Counted from the stretch's first letter, positions 1 through 9,234 are shown. The stretch: 64,000 nucleotides of DNA from Saitoella complicata NRRL Y-17804 (GCF_001661265.1 NW_017567005.1:359912-423911); one strand, 5' to 3'. Program-made: numbers and translations. The notes: generated by a model from the letters alone, not told the origin.

Positions 1-415
1 GCACACCCAATCGCCGAATTCCTCGCCTGCTTATACCCTGCACGAATCGCCAAGGATCCACCCGTGAAGAATCCCGCAATGATCGCGTTCCACGGATCTT
101 CCTTGTGGCGGATTCCCTTTACGGCACAGTCATAGGTGGAGAAGAGACCACCCCAGACACCAAAGTTACCACCGAGGACGGGGGCGCGGGCTTTGATCGC
201 AGCGAGTGCGCCGATGCGGCGTTCGCCCATGGGGGAGTTCCTCCATCCTTTGATTCCGTGCCAGAGGGCACCGCCTAATCATCATCACAAACATCGTTAG
301 TCGCGAACGGAGATGGTGGAGGCGAATGTTACGTACCGATCGCGCCCATGGCGAAGGCACCACCAAAGTCGTTGAGGATAACGTAGGGACAGGGATCTCT
401 TGAGTGATCAGCCAT
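1..415 (-). CDS. TIM17: Mitochondrial import translocase subunit TIM17 (5' part; cut by window edge)
   Basis: This is a core channel subunit of the TIM23 presequence translocase in the inner mitochondrial membrane. Exon 1 (337-415) begins [20 protein letters not shown], the near-invariant TIM17 N-terminus. A 62-nt intron (275-336, GTACGT...ATTAG) interrupts codon 27. Exon 2 (1-274) continues with a [10 protein letters not shown] segment, [20 protein letters not shown], and a second glycine-rich helix, as in TIM17 proteins. The reading frame is open to the window edge at residue ~117, so about the last quarter of a typical 150-160-residue protein lies outside. The gene is divergent from the IVY1-like gene. 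The identification is secure; only the C-terminus is unseen. Confidence 0.95.
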
Positions 416-957
416 TGTATATGAGGTGTAGTGTTACTGGAATGGCGGTGAACGGCGGAGATTGATGGGCTCTTCTTCTTTGTGGAGTAGCACTTTGGCG
501 TACGTGGTTACGAACTTTTGAAAGCGGGATGCAGGGGGTGCACCGGGATGGCGGAAGGGTCGGGATACATCAGGGAGGATTGAATGAACTGGATGATACA
601 GACTTTATTTTGATAAGATTGTTTATGGGGTTCCGCTCATGCCAATACCTCAGGGAAAGGGCGTCTCCGCTATCGGGGAGTGCCTGCACTGGCTCAAACC
701 GTATCCATTCATGAGTCCCTAAATTGACCGGAAGCCGTTGCATTCATCCGTCGTGGAGAGCATTTATCCTCGATGTCTACATTCCTCTCGTTTCTTTTGC
801 AAGATTCTGACTCTTCGCATTTTCCTGTAGCAAACCGCTCAATATAAATGCTCGGACCTCGTCGCAAGCCATGGCGATTACGATTACCTCCTTTATGGCC
901 ATGGACACCATGTACTGACATTGTAGCCCGTGAACATCCTTCAAGTACCAGTTCAAG
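416..957. promoter_or_regulatory. Divergent intergenic region between TIM17 and the IVY1-like gene
   Basis: This 542-bp spacer separates two divergent genes. A TATAAA at 843-848 lies 110 bp before the ATG at 958 and could serve the plus-strand gene. I see no convincing coding frame, RNA gene or repeat in it. The assignment as a shared promoter is inferred from gene orientation. Confidence 0.4.
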
Positions 958-2469
958 ATGTCTCTCGGTAAGAACATCAAGCGCCTCTCCTTCTTCGGGA
1001 AGGACAAGGACATTCCATCGACCCCATTACCCTTCTCCCCCGGTATCCCACAAACGCCTGGTGTCCCCTCCTCCGCAGACAATGACCAACCCCTTTCGAC
1101 TGCTGAGCTACATGCTCTCATTTCTGCTCTGGAGTCTCTACTCACCAATTTCGACATCTTGCGCGACCTTTCGCTGCGTTTGGCGAGGGCGACGAAGACG
1201 CAGGCATCTTCGATCGAAGCATATTCCAAAGTTTTGAACAATATTCCCGCCGGAGCGAGGAATGAGGGTACAAACACAGTCATAGCGGTGATGAGTGCAA
1301 GTGCAGCATATCTGGAGGAAATCGGGCACGTTCAATCCAAGTTCGCAAAGCACATGGCGAAGGAATACGATGCTCTCAACACATATGGTATGTCTGTTTG
1401 CATGCTACCAATTAGTATGAATGCTAACAAACAAACTGTCATTCAGCGGCCTCCCACTTTCGCACCCTCGCAAAATCCGAATCCCGCACAACCCAAACGC
1501 ACCTCAAACTCTCCCGTCTCGCCGCCTCCCAATCCGGCGCTTCCCCCCCACTACCTCGCCCAAATCAACGCACCTCACATTGAATCACTCACGCTCACCC
1601 GCGCGCAGCGCAAAGCTGATGCGGTTATTGCAGCGAGTATGTGTAGGCTCGCGATGGGGTCTTATGCAATGGTGAGTGAGGGAGTGCAGAAGTGTGGGGG
1701 AAGGATTGGGAGGGTGAATGCCTGGGCACCGTTCTTAGGGAAGGGGGATGGGAGTGTGTGGAGTGTGCCGAGTGGGTATCCAATTGCTGGTGGTGAGGCA
1801 GGAGGAGGCGACTATTTTGGAGTGCCGCGACCGGTGAGTGGGAGTGGGACATCTACGCCTGGGAGTACTGGGACGGGGATGTCGACGCCGGGGACACCGA
1901 TGGTTTCTATGTCACCCATGTATCCTCCATCCACGCCATCTAGCCTCAGTGTGGGCGCACCCTTGGCTCGAAGCCGCAGTCCGCTGAACGGTACCACTTC
2001 TGGTACCGGCCCCACCCCTCGTCGTCCCGTCAATCCCTACCACCCGTCCTACGCACCCACCTCCACTGGAACCTTCAGCAGCACGAGCGGCTCAAGTATG
2101 CCCTCCCCAACCCGTCAACATGCAACACCCGCAACTTCTTTCGCACTTACCACGTCAACTCGTCCCTCCACCTCCTCTGCCTCAATCTCCATCGACGATG
2201 TCGACGCCGAAGAGGAAGCGGATGAAGGCCCGGAGGTGAAGGGACACGCACGTGCGCCTAGTACTTTCGCGTTAGCGAAGAAGACCATTGCTACTGCGCC
2301 GACGACACTGACAGATTCGGGTACGACGTCGACATTGGAGGAGGATCAGACAGGGATGTGGGCTGCTGGAGACAACGGCGCGTTCGTGGGGATGGAAGGG
2401 GGGAATGACAGGGTAATGGGTGTGGGGAGGAGGCCGCAGTTTGGGCAGTATGCTGCGTATGGGAAATAG
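958..2469 (+). CDS. IVY1-like phospholipid-binding protein, with a frame break in a C7 run
   Basis: Residues 45-140 are predicted helical and resemble the N-terminal coiled region of fungal Ivy1, a vacuolar phospholipid-binding protein that interacts with Vps33 and Ypt7. A clear intron (1388-1446, GTATGT, branch GCTAAC, CAG) joins DALNTY to AASHFRTLAKSE. After that splice the frame runs into a stop near 1580. The adjacent frame continues with a long amphipathic helix (TLTRAQRKADAVIAASMCRL and on) and a Ser/Thr/Pro-rich tail of about 230 residues to 2469. The switch falls at seven consecutive C at 1543-1549; one base fewer would keep the frame. No good second intron explains it. It is either an assembly error, a true frameshift, or an unrecognised splice. 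The family call is moderate. Confidence 0.6.
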   Translation: MSLGKNIKRLSFFGKDKDIPSTPLPFSPGIPQTPGVPSSADNDQPLSTAELHALISALESLLTNFDILRDLSLRLARATKTQASSIEAYSKVLNNIPAGARNEGTNTVIAVMSASAAYLEEIGHVQSKFAKHMAKEYDALNTYGMSVCMLPISMNANKQTVIQRPPTFAPSQNPNPAQPKRTSNSPVSPPPNPALPPHYLAQINAPHIESLTLTRAQRKADAVIAASMCRLAMGSYAMVSEGVQKCGGRIGRVNAWAPFLGKGDGSVWSVPSGYPIAGGEAGGGDYFGVPRPVSGSGTSTPGSTGTGMSTPGTPMVSMSPMYPPSTPSSLSVGAPLARSRSPLNGTTSGTGPTPRRPVNPYHPSYAPTSTGTFSSTSGSSMPSPTRQHATPATSFALTTSTRPSTSSASISIDDVDAEEEADEGPEVKGHARAPSTFALAKKTIATAPTTLTDSGTTSTLEEDQTGMWAAGDNGAFVGMEGGNDRVMGVGRRPQFGQYAAYGK

Positions 2470-2500
2470 TAGATTAGAGGTCGAGGTATTGGAATTACGG

Positions 2501-3331
2501 TCAGGTGGTTGCGGAAGGTAGTTGAGCAGCCTCCCCACCAATTGCTTCCCCTTGTTCTACCGCGTACACATCTCCTATAGTGCATAGCTTTTGAGTTCCG
2601 GTTCCTCGAAAATCTTCGGCTCGTACAATACAACCATTCACGACCGCCAACGGAATTAACCCTTCAGTCGCCAAAACATCGTTCAAACTCAACCCATCCG
2701 CCGCAACCAAATCACACAGCGTGGCCAGATCAATCCGACTGCTATCACCAGGTCCATCATGAGTCAATGCATCCCTAATGAGTGCAAAGGAGATAGGATT
2801 GTATAACACTCCTTCATGCGTGTAGAACCCTCCCGCAGGTCTTCCAGGACATAAGGACTGAACCTCGTTGTTCGACGCTTGAGCAAAACCCGAGCTTTTG
2901 AGGTATGCGGAAGCATCAGTTCCACTTGTTGGTTGCACGATCTCGTCGTAAATGGAGTACAGTGTCGTCGTGGGTACATACGCCGAATCTCCTCCACCCT
3001 CTCGAAGCGTCTGCACAAACTTCGACGAGTACTCTTGCTGGATGATAGCCGGATCACAGGGTAACTTCCGAAACCCAGGACAAAGCGCATAAGCACTGAC
3101 AGTTCCATGGAAATCCGGGCTAATGGGTATGAAATCCGAAACTACCTTCCGTGTCGACGGCCAACACTTGAACGCCCATTGCGTAATCAACCCGCTCTGA
3201 GACCAAGTAATGATCGATATGTTCTTGTTCTGCGATATAGCGGAGATATAGTTGATCGCATACGTGACGTTTTCCGCGTTCACCTGTGTGTCACCCAAGG
3301 CAGCAGCGATACAGACGTCGACCATCTCCGC
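2501..3331 (-). CDS. CalB-type lipase / alpha-beta hydrolase, N-terminus missing
   Basis: The protein matches the core of Candida antarctica lipase B-like serine hydrolases. The nucleophile sits in ITWSQSGL (TWSQGG in CalB, so the second position after Ser is Ser instead of Gly). The acid follows in PTTTLYSIYDEIVQP and the histidine in RDALTHDGPG. An in-frame TAG lies just before 3331 and could be the 3' splice site of an intron, placing GCG GAG before the first ATG (3325). Only about 43 residues precede the nucleophile, against about 104 in CalB, and no signal peptide or oxyanion-hole segment is visible in the 360 bp upstream. It is either a model with undetected short 5' exons or a truncated gene. 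The 3' end faces the IVY1-like gene tail to tail, only 31 bp away. Confidence 0.7.
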   Translation of the reverse strand, partial: AEMVDVCIAAALGDTQVNAENVTYAINYISAISQNKNISIITWSQSGLITQWAFKCWPSTRKVVSDFIPISPDFHGTVSAYALCPGFRKLPCDPAIIQQEYSSKFVQTLREGGGDSAYVPTTTLYSIYDEIVQPTSGTDASAYLKSSGFAQASNNEVQSLCPGRPAGGFYTHEGVLYNPISFALIRDALTHDGPGDSSRIDLATLCDLVAADGLSLNDVLATEGLIPLAVVNGCIVRAEDFRGTGTQKLCTIGDVYAVEQGEAIGGEAAQLPSATT

Positions 3332-3730
3332 CTACCCTCCCCTAGCGTATGAAGATCGGCGATTTTTCACTTTTCTGCGCGACGGACACCGGACATTTCC
3401 CCACCTCCGGCCACGGTTCGAGATGTGGGGCACCGGTGCCGAGGACCGTTTGGAGGGATGTTTGACATTTTTAATAATTGCAACACGCGTCGGCGTCAGC
3501 TGCTGGGTCATGAGAGTTCGTCGGGGCTATAGAAGTACAGCTGGCTGACAATAATGATACAGTACATCTCGCAACAAACTTTCGCTTTCTGCCATTCACC
3601 GACACCCTCATTGTACCAGGCGATGTGCAATACTCTGGCTTTTCCCCTATCCCGATTCTCCCTCCCATCCGCCTAGTCATACACCTAATTGATAAATTTT
3701 GTCCTCATATCATTCCGCACATCAATTCAT
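3332..3730. other. Spacer upstream of the lipase
   Basis: This stretch should hold the missing 5' part of the lipase if that gene is intact. Short frames are present but none shows a recognisable signal peptide or lipase N-terminal motif. Nothing else is supported. Confidence 0.3.
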
Positions 3731-5527
3731 CTACTTCCTCCCCCTGCCATTCCTGCCCTTATTCCCCAACAACGACTCCCTCTCACGATCCCCTTCCGTG
3801 GCCTGACTAACTTCCTCCTCCGTCTCCTCCGGCGTAGTCGTCCCATCACTCGTCTCCACAACCGTCTTACTAACACCCCCATACATCCTCTGCCTCTCCA
3901 CAATACTCCCACTCCTCGCCTTCGTCTTACTCGGTGGCTTCAGTCCACCGTTCTTCCCATGGCCACTCTTGTTGCTTTCACCACTATTCGGTCGACTGTT
4001 CCCTACGCTCACGACTGGACTTCCCGTCTCCACATTCGCCAATTGGGCGGCATCGACAGCGGCCTCCTCAGTCCCCATCACGTTATAGGCACCGGCGGCA
4101 GTGGCGACGTCTCCAGCCTTGATTTTAACCTTTTGATTTCTCGTCTCCATGGGCCTACTCGCGACATTCTTCGGATTCAACGCCGGTCCGCCCTTCTGGC
4201 CCGCATTTCCATGTCCGTGGCCACCCGCGATGTTGGGCACAGTTCCGTACGCGGATGCAACACGCTGCGTATACCTCTTTCTCAACAAATTGGGGTTCAT
4301 GGCTCTCTTCAAGTGACCCCTCACATCAATAAAGACATCCGTCTCGTCCACGATTTCCTCTCCGATCAACTCCTCGATGATGTCTTCCAAGGTAACAACA
4401 CCCAACGCACCGTGATTCTCACCCGGGTGTTCGGATACGATGACCATATGCGACTTTCCTTCCTGGAACCAGTTGAGCATATCCAAACACGACGTCTCGC
4501 AAGCCGTCTCGGGCAGCGTAGCGAGCGCAAAAGAAGAAACGGGACGCGCATCCTCAGGGTCGTACGTAATCAACGTCTTCACCAACAACATACCAATGAA
4601 ATTCGTAGGTTGTCCAGGCGCATGAATCGGAATTCTCGAATACCCAGCACTCAAGATCTCATCCATGACCTTCTCATCTAAAACATGTTCCGCGCTCATA
4701 ACGTAAACATCCTCGATAGGGGTCATGACATCCCCAATCGGTGTCTCCTTCAAATCCAATACCGCACTGATAATCGTGACCTCATCCTCGTTCAATGCCT
4801 CTGCATGGGAATGCAACGCAGAGTTTCCATGGAGACTGACCAAGGTCTTCAACCCCGCCTTCTTGTACATCGTTCCCATGTCCTCGCCCAGCGCCCAATC
4901 CAGCAACATCGCAGTCGGGTACGCAACGGGATACAACACGTACATCAACCCCACCACAAACGGCGCACACCGAGCTCCGATGCCCAATCCATACCTAACA
5001 CACATACTTTGCGGAATAATCTCTCCGAAAATAACGATGGAAACGGTCGAGATGACGATAGCAGGCCATCCACCTCCCAGCACCGAATCCGCCACGATTG
5101 GCAACGTCTCGTTCGTAATGACGTTCGACAACAACAACGTAACCAGAACCCAATGCTTTCCCCTCTCCAACAACGACAGAACTCTATGCGCATGCTTCCT
5201 CTCAAGCGGCGTCCCCGACGCCTCCAACACCTTCAAATTCATGACATCCTGTCCCATAAGTCCTAGCGTGAGTCCGGCAAAGACACCACCCGCCAAGACC
5301 AAGACAACCGAGATGGCAACCTTCCACCAAAACGCAGCAGTATCGACAGGTTCCGCAGGGAACGGCTCGTCGCTCCCCGGAATCCCTCCAATCTGTCCAT
5401 GGTGCCCACCTGGCCCCTCCGCTGCGCCGGCCAGGTACTGAAGCGGGTACGCAACCGCCAAGCCCATCAACTTCGTCACACTTGTTAATAGCGATAGCCT
5501 CGATGCCGTCGGCGTTATACGTCTCAT
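3731..5527 (-). CDS. MAM3: MAM3-like CNNM/DUF21-CBS membrane protein
   Basis: This 598-residue protein has the CNNM layout. After a hydrophobic N-terminus comes a DUF21 domain with about four membrane segments, including VVLVLAGGVFAGLTLGLMGQ and IVIFGEIIPQSMCVRYGLGI. A CBS pair follows (GDVMTPIEDVYVMSAE and GVVTLEDIIEELIGEEIVDE), then a charged, disordered C-terminus. Yeast Mam3 is a vacuolar membrane protein involved in metal homeostasis and mitochondrial morphology, and the family is linked to Mg transport. I chose the ATG at 5527 because the 48 codons before it are Arg/His-rich and lie in the likely promoter. The coding region is a single exon. It is divergent from the GPI-protein gene, with a GGGAA microsatellite between them. 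Confidence 0.88.
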   Translation of the reverse strand: MRRITPTASRLSLLTSVTKLMGLAVAYPLQYLAGAAEGPGGHHGQIGGIPGSDEPFPAEPVDTAAFWWKVAISVVLVLAGGVFAGLTLGLMGQDVMNLKVLEASGTPLERKHAHRVLSLLERGKHWVLVTLLLSNVITNETLPIVADSVLGGGWPAIVISTVSIVIFGEIIPQSMCVRYGLGIGARCAPFVVGLMYVLYPVAYPTAMLLDWALGEDMGTMYKKAGLKTLVSLHGNSALHSHAEALNEDEVTIISAVLDLKETPIGDVMTPIEDVYVMSAEHVLDEKVMDEILSAGYSRIPIHAPGQPTNFIGMLLVKTLITYDPEDARPVSSFALATLPETACETSCLDMLNWFQEGKSHMVIVSEHPGENHGALGVVTLEDIIEELIGEEIVDETDVFIDVRGHLKRAMNPNLLRKRYTQRVASAYGTVPNIAGGHGHGNAGQKGGPALNPKNVASRPMETRNQKVKIKAGDVATAAGAYNVMGTEEAAVDAAQLANVETGSPVVSVGNSRPNSGESNKSGHGKNGGLKPPSKTKARSGSIVERQRMYGGVSKTVVETSDGTTTPEETEEEVSQATEGDRERESLLGNKGRNGRGRK

Positions 5528-5679
5528 CCTGTTTGTCGCAAAGTCGGTGGTTGTTGGCCTGCTTTGCCTCGCGCTCCCTTCGCGGTGATATAATGACGCA
5601 CCAGTGTGGCGGTGCATTTTGTGTCGAGGCTTCCGACGAACAAAGACGTCGCGCCTGTATGGAACTGACAAAGACTGTT

Positions 5680-5734
5680 GGGAAGGGAAGGGAAGGGAAG
5701 GGAAGGGAAGGGAAGGGAAGGGAAGGGAAGGGAA
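5680..5734. repeat. (GGGAA)11 microsatellite
   Basis: Eleven perfect GGGAA units lie in the 300-bp divergent promoter between MAM3 and the GPI-protein gene, about 95 bp before the latter's ATG. One strand is pure purine, so the tract could form unusual structure or vary in length. Confidence 0.97.
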
Positions 5735-5827
5735 GGGGGAGCATATATGTAGACGTAGATCCCGTCATTGTAATCGTAAATCTCATCCAATTGCAAGTCA
5801 CTCTTTACTACACAGGCTCGCCGGACG

Positions 5828-6376
5828 ATGCACTTCACTACCCTCCTCTCGCTCATCTTCTTCGCCATGGCCACGGCCCAATCAACCCAAACCCTTTCCG
5901 AAACATCCTCCTCCGGCCGCCTCACCTCCACCGTCACCATAACAAGCACGATCGACCCCTCCTCCTCCTCCTCCTCCTCTTCCACGACAACCGCCGCCTT
6001 TTTGGTAACCTCAATCGGCGACACCCCCTCCTACGCCCAACAAACCTCTTCCGCCATCTCCAACACAACCACCACCTCAACCACCCTCGTCCCAAAAATC
6101 CCAATGCCCACGTATTCCGCATATCGTAATACCACGACGATGATTTACGCTTCGAATTATACGATGACGAAATCGAGTGGGAGTGGAGCGACGAGTACGT
6201 TGGTGAATAATGGCTGGGCGATTGAGAGTGGGGGGGTTGGTGGGAGCTTGTTGAGTGCGGGGGCGACGAGTGGGGCGGGAAGGATGAGGGTACCGGTTTC
6301 GGCTGGGCATTTGTCCGCAGCAGTTGCTGGGCTTGGCGTTGCGGTGGTGCTGGCGCTCGTTGGATGTCTGGTATGA
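5828..6376 (+). CDS. Small Ser/Thr-rich cell-surface protein with GPI-type C-terminus
   Basis: This is a 182-residue single-exon protein. It opens with a signal peptide (MHFTTLLSLIFFAMATAQ), has a Ser/Thr-rich body with an eight-Ser run and several N-x-T sites (NTTTT, NTTT, NYT), and ends in a hydrophobic tail (AAVAGLGVAVVLALVGCLV) preceded by small residues. This is the pattern of a GPI-anchored wall or membrane mannoprotein. I recognise no catalytic domain, so the role is unknown. Residues 120-150 are Gly/Ser/Ala-rich and could hold the omega site. Confidence 0.75.
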   Translation: MHFTTLLSLIFFAMATAQSTQTLSETSSSGRLTSTVTITSTIDPSSSSSSSSTTTAAFLVTSIGDTPSYAQQTSSAISNTTTTSTTLVPKIPMPTYSAYRNTTTMIYASNYTMTKSSGSGATSTLVNNGWAIESGGVGGSLLSAGATSGAGRMRVPVSAGHLSAAVAGLGVAVVLALVGCLV

Positions 6377-6956
6377 AGTGGAAGTTGATGGACGATTCAT
6401 TTAAGTGAAGAACTGGAGTGGAATTTGAAGTGATGTGCGTCTCACGGCTGGCCGTGATCCACGCACCACAAAGAACGAGAAGGAAGAAATCGAGCGGGGT
6501 TTTGCATCTTTTAACTAGGTTTTCGTGTCACTGCTATACCCATACACATACCAATTCATTGTCATTATTGTCAGTTGGTTGTATCGACCGCGAAGATGCG
6601 AGCCTCTACGGCCGCGGTACATGTAGATGTCCCAATCTCACATTCAATCGAGCGAACAAGTAGCGAATCCATGGCTAGCTCCGACGTCGACGTCGGTGAC
6701 GATGATGACGCTCAAGCTCAACAGCAAAGTAGCGGCCGAAATATCAGACGAATTCCTCGTAACTGCCTCAATCGCCTCACTTGGCTATAGAAGGTCTTTG
6801 TGCAGCAACCACTGTAGAACTCGACAGATTTGGACGAGATGTAGACGTAGTTTGACAAAACTCGGTATTATGGTATCAGGGACCCGTCCCGCGGCTATCC
6901 TATTTCACATGCATGCGCAAATGCTATCGTACATACCACCCATATGATATTCTCGC
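6377..6956. other. Convergent 3' spacer
   Basis: The 580 bp lie between the 3' ends of two convergent genes. Short open frames occur on the plus strand around 6575-6947, but they have no recognisable product or splice pattern. I see no RNA gene or repeat. Confidence 0.3.
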
Positions 6957-8231
6957 TTACTTCTTCTCCTTAACATCCTTCTGCGCCTTCTCCGCAACCT
7001 TCCTCGCCTCCTCAACCTTCTTCTTCAAAACCTCCTTAACCTCTCCCCACCCCTCCTCCACAATCTTCTTCACCTCAGGTCCATGCTCCTTTCCGAGCTT
7101 CTGCAATTCCGCGATATCGGGAACCTGTTTGTAGAGTTCCTTTGCTTGGGAGAGAGCGTTTGTGCCTGCTTTGGAGGCGATGGAGGACGCAGTTGAGGCG
7201 CGCTCGGTGATGAAGGATTGGAGGTCTGAGATGGAGTCTTTGTTCAAGCCCTTCTTGGAGATCTCTTCGGCCTTGGCATAGATCTCCTGCACGAGCTTCT
7301 CGGCGTCGGGGCCACCGACAGCCTTGATGGTCTCGGCGTTATCGTCGAGCAACTTCTTCAAATCGGGGACTTTCTCAAGGTAGGGCTTTGCCTTCTCCTG
7401 CGCTTGTTGCCAGAGTTTGTCGGCGTCCAGAGCGTCAGGAGCGAGCTCCTTCGCCTTGGAAACTTGTCTCGCGATCAACGCGACAGCAGAGGCGATGGAG
7501 GCGGGGGTAACGCCCTTACCAACGAGATCCTTCAACTCAGAGTATGTCTCATCGACAATCTTCTTAGCCTCAGGTCCAGCCTTCTCGGAAAGGGAGCGGA
7601 GCTGGCTCAAACCGCCTTCGACACCAGCCTTGAGTTCGGGGTGCTCCTTCAACAAAGGTCCGAAGACATCCTGACCAGCCTCACCAGCCAACTCGTAAAT
7701 CTGACTCAACTTCTCCTGGATCAACTCGAATGCCTGAGAAGCGGTATCCTCAGAAACGCCCTTCGCGTACAACTTCTTCAACTCCCCGTAAGTCTCCGTA
7801 ACGATCTTGTCGACCTCCTCACCATGCTTCTCGCTCAACTCGTCAACCTTGTCAAAAACACCATCAACGACGCCCTTAGCGCCGGGGATCACGCCAGCAT
7901 ATGACTGCGCAGCCGTTCTCAACAACTTGAGAGCAGCACGCGGGGAGGGAGCCTTCTCCACGACCTTATCCTTAGCAGACTGGAACGTCGCGGCGGTTTC
8001 CTTGGCGGTATTGACGTAGCCTGCGAGACCGGAGTAGTGGTAGTATCCATATCCCAATCCCAACACCGCCAATCCACCGGCGAAGCCGGAGGCGAGATGT
8101 GAGGCGCCGGATTGAGCGCTGGGGGCAGCCTCGGAAAGGGTAGACTTTGTGGAGTTAAAGCGGGCACCGTTGAAGGGCTGGCGGCGGGCCTGGCGGAGAG
8201 CGGCGCGGGCGGATGTTCTGGCAAAGGGCAT
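6957..8231 (-). CDS. Mitochondrial membrane protein with four ~85-residue helical repeats, function unknown
   Basis: This 424-residue single-exon protein begins with an Arg/Ala-rich presequence (MPFARTSARAALRQARRQPF, no acidic residues) and a Gly-rich membrane segment at about 46-68. The remainder is strongly helical and charged. Four related cores occur near residues 136-159, 218-241, 306-329 and 383-406, each like GPExKKIVDETYxELK followed by a Lys-Gly turn, spaced about 77-88 residues. The layout suggests an inner-membrane anchored helical protein exposed to one mitochondrial compartment. It recalls apolipoprotein-like or MICOS-type amphipathic proteins, but I cannot name a family. It ends in a Lys-rich tail. 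Confidence 0.7.
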   Translation of the reverse strand: MPFARTSARAALRQARRQPFNGARFNSTKSTLSEAAPSAQSGASHLASGFAGGLAVLGLGYGYYHYSGLAGYVNTAKETAATFQSAKDKVVEKAPSPRAALKLLRTAAQSYAGVIPGAKGVVDGVFDKVDELSEKHGEEVDKIVTETYGELKKLYAKGVSEDTASQAFELIQEKLSQIYELAGEAGQDVFGPLLKEHPELKAGVEGGLSQLRSLSEKAGPEAKKIVDETYSELKDLVGKGVTPASIASAVALIARQVSKAKELAPDALDADKLWQQAQEKAKPYLEKVPDLKKLLDDNAETIKAVGGPDAEKLVQEIYAKAEEISKKGLNKDSISDLQSFITERASTASSIASKAGTNALSQAKELYKQVPDIAELQKLGKEHGPEVKKIVEEGWGEVKEVLKKKVEEARKVAEKAQKDVKEKK

Positions 8232-8296
8232 TCTTAGTATTGGGTTGTTGTTTAATAATGGCGGTTGGGGTGGACGGGGAGGGGGAGGTGGAGGGG

Positions 8297-8305
8297 TTTA
8301 TATAA
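8297..8305 (-). promoter_or_regulatory. TATA box of the four-repeat mitochondrial protein
   Basis: The minus strand reads TTATATAAA here, about 66-74 bp before the ATG at 8231. Position and sequence fit a TATA element. Transcript start is not shown. Confidence 0.45.
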
Positions 8306-8364
8306 GCGATCAATTGTGTTGCTATTGCGTGCAGGGCGCACGGATGGGTGGAGTTAGTTGCTAG

Positions 8365-8379
8365 TGACGTCACGCCAAT
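8365..8379. promoter_or_regulatory. CRE palindrome TGACGTCA with adjacent CCAAT
   Basis: A perfect 8-bp ATF/CREB-type palindrome (8365-8372) is followed by CCAAT (8375-8379) and a second TGACG half-site. They lie in the 281-bp divergent promoter between the mitochondrial protein and the RING gene. Such sites bind bZIP factors and the HAP/CBF complex in fungi. Control of both genes is inferred from position. Confidence 0.5.
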
Positions 8380-8512
8380 GACGTTGGCAGGTTAACCGAG
8401 AATTAATGCGCGGGCGCGTGTTAATTGGCCGGATTCGGGAAATTCAACGTTACCTGAGCTTGCGTCAGCGCGGCGCGTCCCCGAAGACCTTTCCCGTGAC
8501 GATACCCAATAG

Positions 8513-9129
8513 ATGGAGTGGAAGAAGAGGATTGGCAGCATGGCATCCTACGAAGAGGACCACAATATAACCAAGGAAGAGAAACCAAAACAAGCCGCTG
8601 CACGGCCATCTCGCGACGACCCCGCCCTCGCCGCATTCTTCTCCAATGACCCGATCTCGCCATCTGAATCAAATCTACATTCACTCGCTGAGTATGTCTA
8701 ACCTCTTCATTTTCTTCGAGAGCGGAAGAGCTGACACCGGTATGCGACAGCGCACTTCGAAACTATCAAATGAACGCAGACGTATCGTCTCCGCTGCTTA
8801 ACCAGATGATTTCCCTTCTCTCTTCCAACTCCCTTACCTCCGACCCAAAATCCTCCACCCTCCCCCCCGACTTCCCGGACACCCTCCCCCGCGTCCCAAA
8901 ATCCCGCCTCAAGCCCGACGACGCCTGCCCAATCTGCACCCTTCCCCACCTCTCCGACAAATACCCCCTCGTCGTCGAGTTACGGTGTAATCATCGCTTC
9001 GATCTGGAGTGTATTGTACCGTGGTTCAGGGTTAGTGATACGTGTCCGATGTGTCGGGGGAGGGTTGTTAAGGAGAGGGAGGTGGTGGCTGAGGATAGTG
9101 AGGAGGAGTTCGATGATACGTATGGATGA
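8513..9129 (+). CDS. RING-H2 finger protein, probable E3 ubiquitin ligase
   Basis: Two exons (8513-8691 and 8751-9129) are joined by a 59-nt intron (donor GTATGT, branch CTGAC, acceptor GACAG). They preserve the frame and give 185 residues. The C-terminal RING has CPIC, then CNHRFDLECI and CPMC, the C-H-H-C spacing of the H2 type. The hydrophobic turn PWF before CPMC is typical of E2 contact. Residues 1-60 are polar and unremarkable, and there are no membrane segments. An in-frame ATG at 8540 is an alternative start. The substrate is unknown. Confidence 0.82.
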
Positions 9130-9234
9130 ACGCGGTGAAGCCGGGATTAAGATAGAAGGGAGGGGGGCAATTGGCAATAACTCGTCGTTCATTCTACCGT
9201 AGACCGTAGACAAGGGGTGAGGAGCAAAAACGTG

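Noticed and set aside
1516-1633. Second intron in the IVY1-like gene to fix the frame
   Set aside because: A GTCTCG donor with AG at 1615 or 1633 restores the frame arithmetically, but the donor is poor and the intron would delete part of the conserved helix. A one-base change in the C7 run is simpler.
3689-4681. Plus-strand frame opposite MAM3
   Set aside because: It is an antisense shadow of the CBS and C-terminal part of MAM3, Arg/His-rich and featureless.
6575-6947. Overlapping short plus-strand frames in the 6.4-6.9 kb spacer
   Set aside because: Two frames look mildly protein-like but conflict with each other and show no splice signals, domains or promoter.
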